Shown piece by piece: positions 61,574 to 64,000 of a DNA stretch of 64,000 nt. This DNA comes from Hymenobacter volaticus (GTDB lineage Bacteria > Bacteroidota > Bacteroidia > Cytophagales > Hymenobacteraceae). The position numbers and the translations under genes are program-made. The stretch covers positions 62,001 to 126,000 of the forward strand of contig NZ_CP095062.1 of the NCBI RefSeq assembly GCF_022921055.1, written 5' to 3'. The stretch's first letter is position 1; each line of letters begins with the position of its first letter. The notes under the pieces are model-generated. The model was not told where the DNA came from. It saw nothing but the letters and a program-made list of their open reading frames with translations, and made no database searches.

Positions 61574-62138
61574 CAGGCACTGTGGATACTAAGGGTTGGA
61601 GCGATAGGTGGATTTGTGCGCATGTCTCATCCGAACAGATGGTAGTAACCACCGCTACAAGTAGACAGGAGAAGAATAAGTATGAGCTAAGGCAAGAACC
61701 TTTCACTCATCTGCAAACGAGGTTGAAAATTTTCATAATCGAAGACAACCAACCAAGCCGTAACCGCCTATTCAAAGGGCGTGCCGCATACGAGCAAGCA
61801 CGAGCAGAGCACACGAAAGCAGTTCGACTTAACGAAAGACTCTTAATCCGAATCTAGCCTAAAAACGCGTGCACGATGTTTTTTAGTACGTCTCCCCCGC
61901 TTAATTTGCTTCCAACAAAATTCTCGTAGGGCCAGTATTTGCTATATAGAATCACTGCTATTGGCGACTACCAGTTTAACTATAGTCGCATATGAATATT
62001 TTGCACGTAGCGAAGAAGAGCACGACTGTTTTTGCAACACACCACATAAATACCTGTCCTTCCTAAAAAGTGGCAGGCATACTTGTGAAGCTCACCCCTA
62101 CCCTTATTGGAATAGCTTAATCTGCTTAGATGCTTCTG
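61574..62138. other. Intergenic region without recognised genes
   Basis: This 565-base spacer between two minus-strand genes is A+T-rich at its centre. Short open frames on the plus strand (e.g. 61582-61857) have no recognisable family, signal sequence or promoter and are not called. Confidence 0.4.
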
Positions 62139-62528
62139 CTAATGGAAAGAATAAAATGAGAGACCATGCATCTCGAAGTTGGTAGTAGTCCGGGAGTCTA
62201 CAGATACACCATCAAGTTTGATAGTACACGTAATCCGGGCTTCCTCGTCGCCGTCAGTTAGAGAGGCAGATACACTGATAGGTTCATTTGACTTCAGCGT
62301 GCGCTTAAACGAATACATTTTGGGCAAAAGCGCATTTTCCTCTCGCACGTAAGTACCTAACGGGTCTCGGTAAGAGATAGTAGCCCGCGTAGCATGGACG
62401 GCCGATACTTCATACTCCACCAAATATTCTTTGGACACGACAACTGGAACCGGATCAGGTTGATCACTCTTTGAACAGCTAACGGCATACAAGGACAACA
62501 GCAGCAAAACGAGTACGTGCTTTTTCAT
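62139..62528 (-). CDS. Small lipoprotein with MmpS-like fold
   Basis: A 129-residue lipoprotein from the ATG at 62528 with lipobox YAVSC. The mature part (YLVEYEVSAVHATRATISYR, then CTIKLDGVSVDSRTTTNF) has the beta-strand pattern of MmpS-like transport accessory domains. That match is by eye and function is unknown. No obvious partner transporter is nearby. Confidence 0.65.
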   Translation of the reverse strand: MKKHVLVLLLLSLYAVSCSKSDQPDPVPVVVSKEYLVEYEVSAVHATRATISYRDPLGTYVREENALLPKMYSFKRTLKSNEPISVSASLTDGDEEARITCTIKLDGVSVDSRTTTNFEMHGLSFYSFH

Positions 62529-62836
62529 CAGGAATAGCATTATGAACAACGAGAAATACAGGTATTACCACCCGCCGAAGAAACAGCACTTCAGTATCTC
62601 CGGTGTAGATAAGGTGAGCTGATAGCAAGAGATAGTTGTATCTAGAATATAAATCTCTCAACCGACCGGAAACGCAACGCTACTACGCCTGTGCGAATGC
62701 GTTAGCCGGGAGAGTACAGGAAGCTAAAGCAAGCAAGAAAAAGCTACTTTAAAACCTTAGCTTGCTCTGGCGCTTTTCAGTAGCTACGAGTCTGCCCTTT
62801 TCAGCTCATTCCAGTAAACACACCGCTTCCATCTCT
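62529..62836. other. Divergent spacer between lipoprotein and aldolase genes
   Basis: A 308-base spacer. The frame open from 62762 into the aldolase shows no family sequence before the ATG at 62837. No clear promoter boxes were found. Confidence 0.35.
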
Positions 62837-63502
62837 ATGTCCGAGCGTTCCCCTTCCAGCCTCGTTATCCAAGCCATTTTACGCCAGCAAGTGGTTCCCG
62901 TCTTCTACCACGACGACGCCTCGTATGCTCAGCAAATTGTGGACATCTGCTATAAGGCGGGTATCCGGGTGTTTGAATTTGCCAACCGAGGCGCAAATGC
63001 CTTTGCTGTATTCACCAAACTGCGCGAATATGTAACCGCCCAGTATCCTGATTTGCTGCTCGGGACTGGCACTATTTACAACGCCAAGGAAGCAGAAGTA
63101 TTCCTGGAGGCAGGTACCGACTTTGTAGTGCAACCCATCACCACGGCCGACGTGGCGGCCGTCTGCCGTCATTTTGATGTGCCTTGGATTCCTAGCGCGC
63201 TCACGCCCAACGAGATTTTCCATGCCACTCGGTTGGGAGCAGCGCTTGTTAAAATATTTCCCGGCAGCATCGTGGGGCCCGACTACATTCGGGCCGTGCT
63301 TGCCCCAATGCCCAACGTGAAGATTATGGTAACCGGAGGCGTTGAGCCTACCGAGGAAAACCTTCGGGCTTGGTTTGAGGCAGGTGTAAGCGTCGTTGGA
63401 ATGGGCTCCAAGCTGTTTAAGGACAACGAGGACCATACAGTGTTGGCAGACCGCATTGCGCAAGTGGTGCAACTAGCCGCTACTCACCAGAACAAACACT
63501 AG
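62837..63502 (+). CDS. eda: KHG/KDPG-type aldolase
   Basis: A 221-residue class I aldolase: VVPVFYHDDA, FEFANRGANA (catalytic Glu region), LLGTGTIYNAKEAE, FVVQPITTADV, LVKIFPGSIVGPDYIRAVL (Schiff-base Lys in VKIFPG) and IMVTGGVEPT. It cleaves 2-keto-3-deoxy-6-phosphogluconate or a related sugar acid to pyruvate and an aldehyde. It could handle sugar acids from plant polysaccharides, but no kinase or dehydratase partner is in the window. The ATG at 62837 is chosen over an upstream open stretch with no family sequence. A terminator follows at once. Confidence 0.88.
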   Translation: MSERSPSSLVIQAILRQQVVPVFYHDDASYAQQIVDICYKAGIRVFEFANRGANAFAVFTKLREYVTAQYPDLLLGTGTIYNAKEAEVFLEAGTDFVVQPITTADVAAVCRHFDVPWIPSALTPNEIFHATRLGAALVKIFPGSIVGPDYIRAVLAPMPNVKIMVTGGVEPTEENLRAWFEAGVSVVGMGSKLFKDNEDHTVLADRIAQVVQLAATHQNKH

Positions 63503-63515
63503 TTTATCTAGCTCT

Positions 63516-63574
63516 AAACAGCCTGGCAGCTAGTCTCCTTGCAGGAAGGTGGATTAGCTGCCAGGCTGTTTTTC
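63516..63574 (+). terminator. Rho-independent terminator of the aldolase gene
   Basis: AAACAGCCTGGCAGCTA (63516-63532) pairs perfectly with 63555-63571 across a 22-base loop, followed by more T residues. Confidence 0.9.
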
Positions 63575-63710
63575 TGAATGTGTAGTAAAAGCAACAAGTG
63601 GCAATTAACGCCTAACAGCTACTCGCTAGCTCTGTGCTGTAATCACCCACGAATTGTCGGGAGGTCACAAACCAGCGTAGATAACTGACTGCGCTGTTTG
63701 GCTATCTTAT

Positions 63711-64000
63711 CTAGTAGGTGGAATCGTTCTCCATACCATTTGATTTCTCGCGGTTGGTCAAGCGTTTGTCAACGATGAAGTAGTAAACGATTAAGCTAAT
63801 ACCACCCAATAATACTCCCAAGGGCACCCCTATCGGATAACCAAATGGTTGCCGCCCGATCAAGTCGCCGAGCAACGTACCTAGCACCACCGACGAAACA
63901 AGCATCCCATACTTGAGATTGGTACGACGCGGGCGGAAGGTATTGGGGTCCAGGCCCCGCGCTATCAAAGCTAACCGCTCCCGGCTTCGAGCCGTGAAAT
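63711..64000 (-). CDS. Small membrane protein, N-terminus beyond window (DUF6249-like)
   Basis: The minus-strand frame is open to the window edge, so the gene is partial at its start. Codons upstream of the TTG at 63968 read TARSRERLALIARGLDPNTF, a pattern (ERxxLIxRGxDP) seen in DUF6249-type small membrane proteins. The visible part holds two membrane segments (YGMLVSSVVLGTLLGDLIG and GVPLGVLLGGISLIVYYFIV). In such families the gene often follows an ECF sigma factor; here the upstream neighbour is not visible. Confidence 0.65.
   Translation of the reverse strand, partial: FTARSRERLALIARGLDPNTFRPRRTNLKYGMLVSSVVLGTLLGDLIGRQPFGYPIGVPLGVLLGGISLIVYYFIVDKRLTNREKSNGMENDSTY

Noticed and set aside
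61582..61857. Small open frame of 91 codons on the plus strand
   Set aside because: It has no recognisable domain, signal peptide or promoter and lies in an A+T-rich spacer.
62762..62836. N-terminal extension of the aldolase
   Set aside because: The added 25 residues show no family similarity, and the ATG at 62837 gives a standard aldolase length.

Overview
The window looks like a chromosomal segment of a Bacteroidota bacterium, most likely Hymenobacteraceae (a Hymenobacter-like genome). The reasons are type IX secretion signals (a Por-type C-terminal tail and a gliding-motility-associated C-terminal domain), a SusC/SusD pair with a hybrid two-component regulator, an ECF sigma/FecR/STN signalling set, TAnnTTTG-type promoter boxes, and G+C-rich coding sequence broken by A+T-rich intergenic islands. 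The genus is inferred, not proven. I recognised no rRNA, tRNA or CRISPR.

Layout. 1-5 kb: the 3' end of an A+T-rich CotH-like secreted protein, a perfect 38-bp hairpin, a DUF983 protein, an AraC regulator and an OmpA/TSP3 outer-membrane protein with a very basic tail. 5-10.6 kb: a multi-PAS histidine kinase with a NarL-type response regulator, a TetR regulator and a YitT-family membrane protein. 10.6-16.2 kb: two exported amidohydrolases in one operon and a divergent GDSL esterase. 16.7-27.5 kb: a nitrate assimilation operon (nirB, nirD, nitrate transporter, a nitrate reductase fused to its own FAD reductase, a sirohaem-reductase-like protein with a rubredoxin tail, and SUMT for sirohaem), met head-on by a DUF4202 gene. 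27.8-32.2 kb: DoxX, a third amidohydrolase, a GNAT acetyltransferase and isocitrate dehydrogenase. 32.2-51 kb: a polysaccharide utilisation locus with a hybrid two-component regulator facing away from GH35, SusC, SusD, GH30, GH2 and GH78 genes. A galactose- and rhamnose-containing plant glycan, such as an arabinogalactan or pectin side chain, is the likely target. 51-56.4 kb: a tyrosine recombinase and a large T9SS type B protein between A+T-rich spacers. 56.4-60.8 kb: an ECF sigma factor, a DUF2807 lipoprotein, a FecR anti-sigma factor and an STN protein with a GLFN-repeat domain. 61-64 kb: a CAP-domain protein, a small lipoprotein, a KDPG-type aldolase and a partial membrane protein.

The most important technical point is that seven genes (sensor kinase, yitT-like, both clustered amidohydrolases, nirB, the hybrid regulator and the STN protein) are interrupted by ten frameshifts in total. 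Each is repaired by adding one base, and each sits in or beside a run of three to five G or C. This is the pattern of homopolymer undercalling in a draft assembly, so these genes are probably intact in the organism. They are listed below as single broken genes with full spans.

No clearly unprecedented system is proven. The best candidates for new biology are the sirohaem-reductase-like rubredoxin protein in the nitrate operon and the sigma/DUF2807/FecR/STN-repeat cluster, which has no TonB-dependent receptor.
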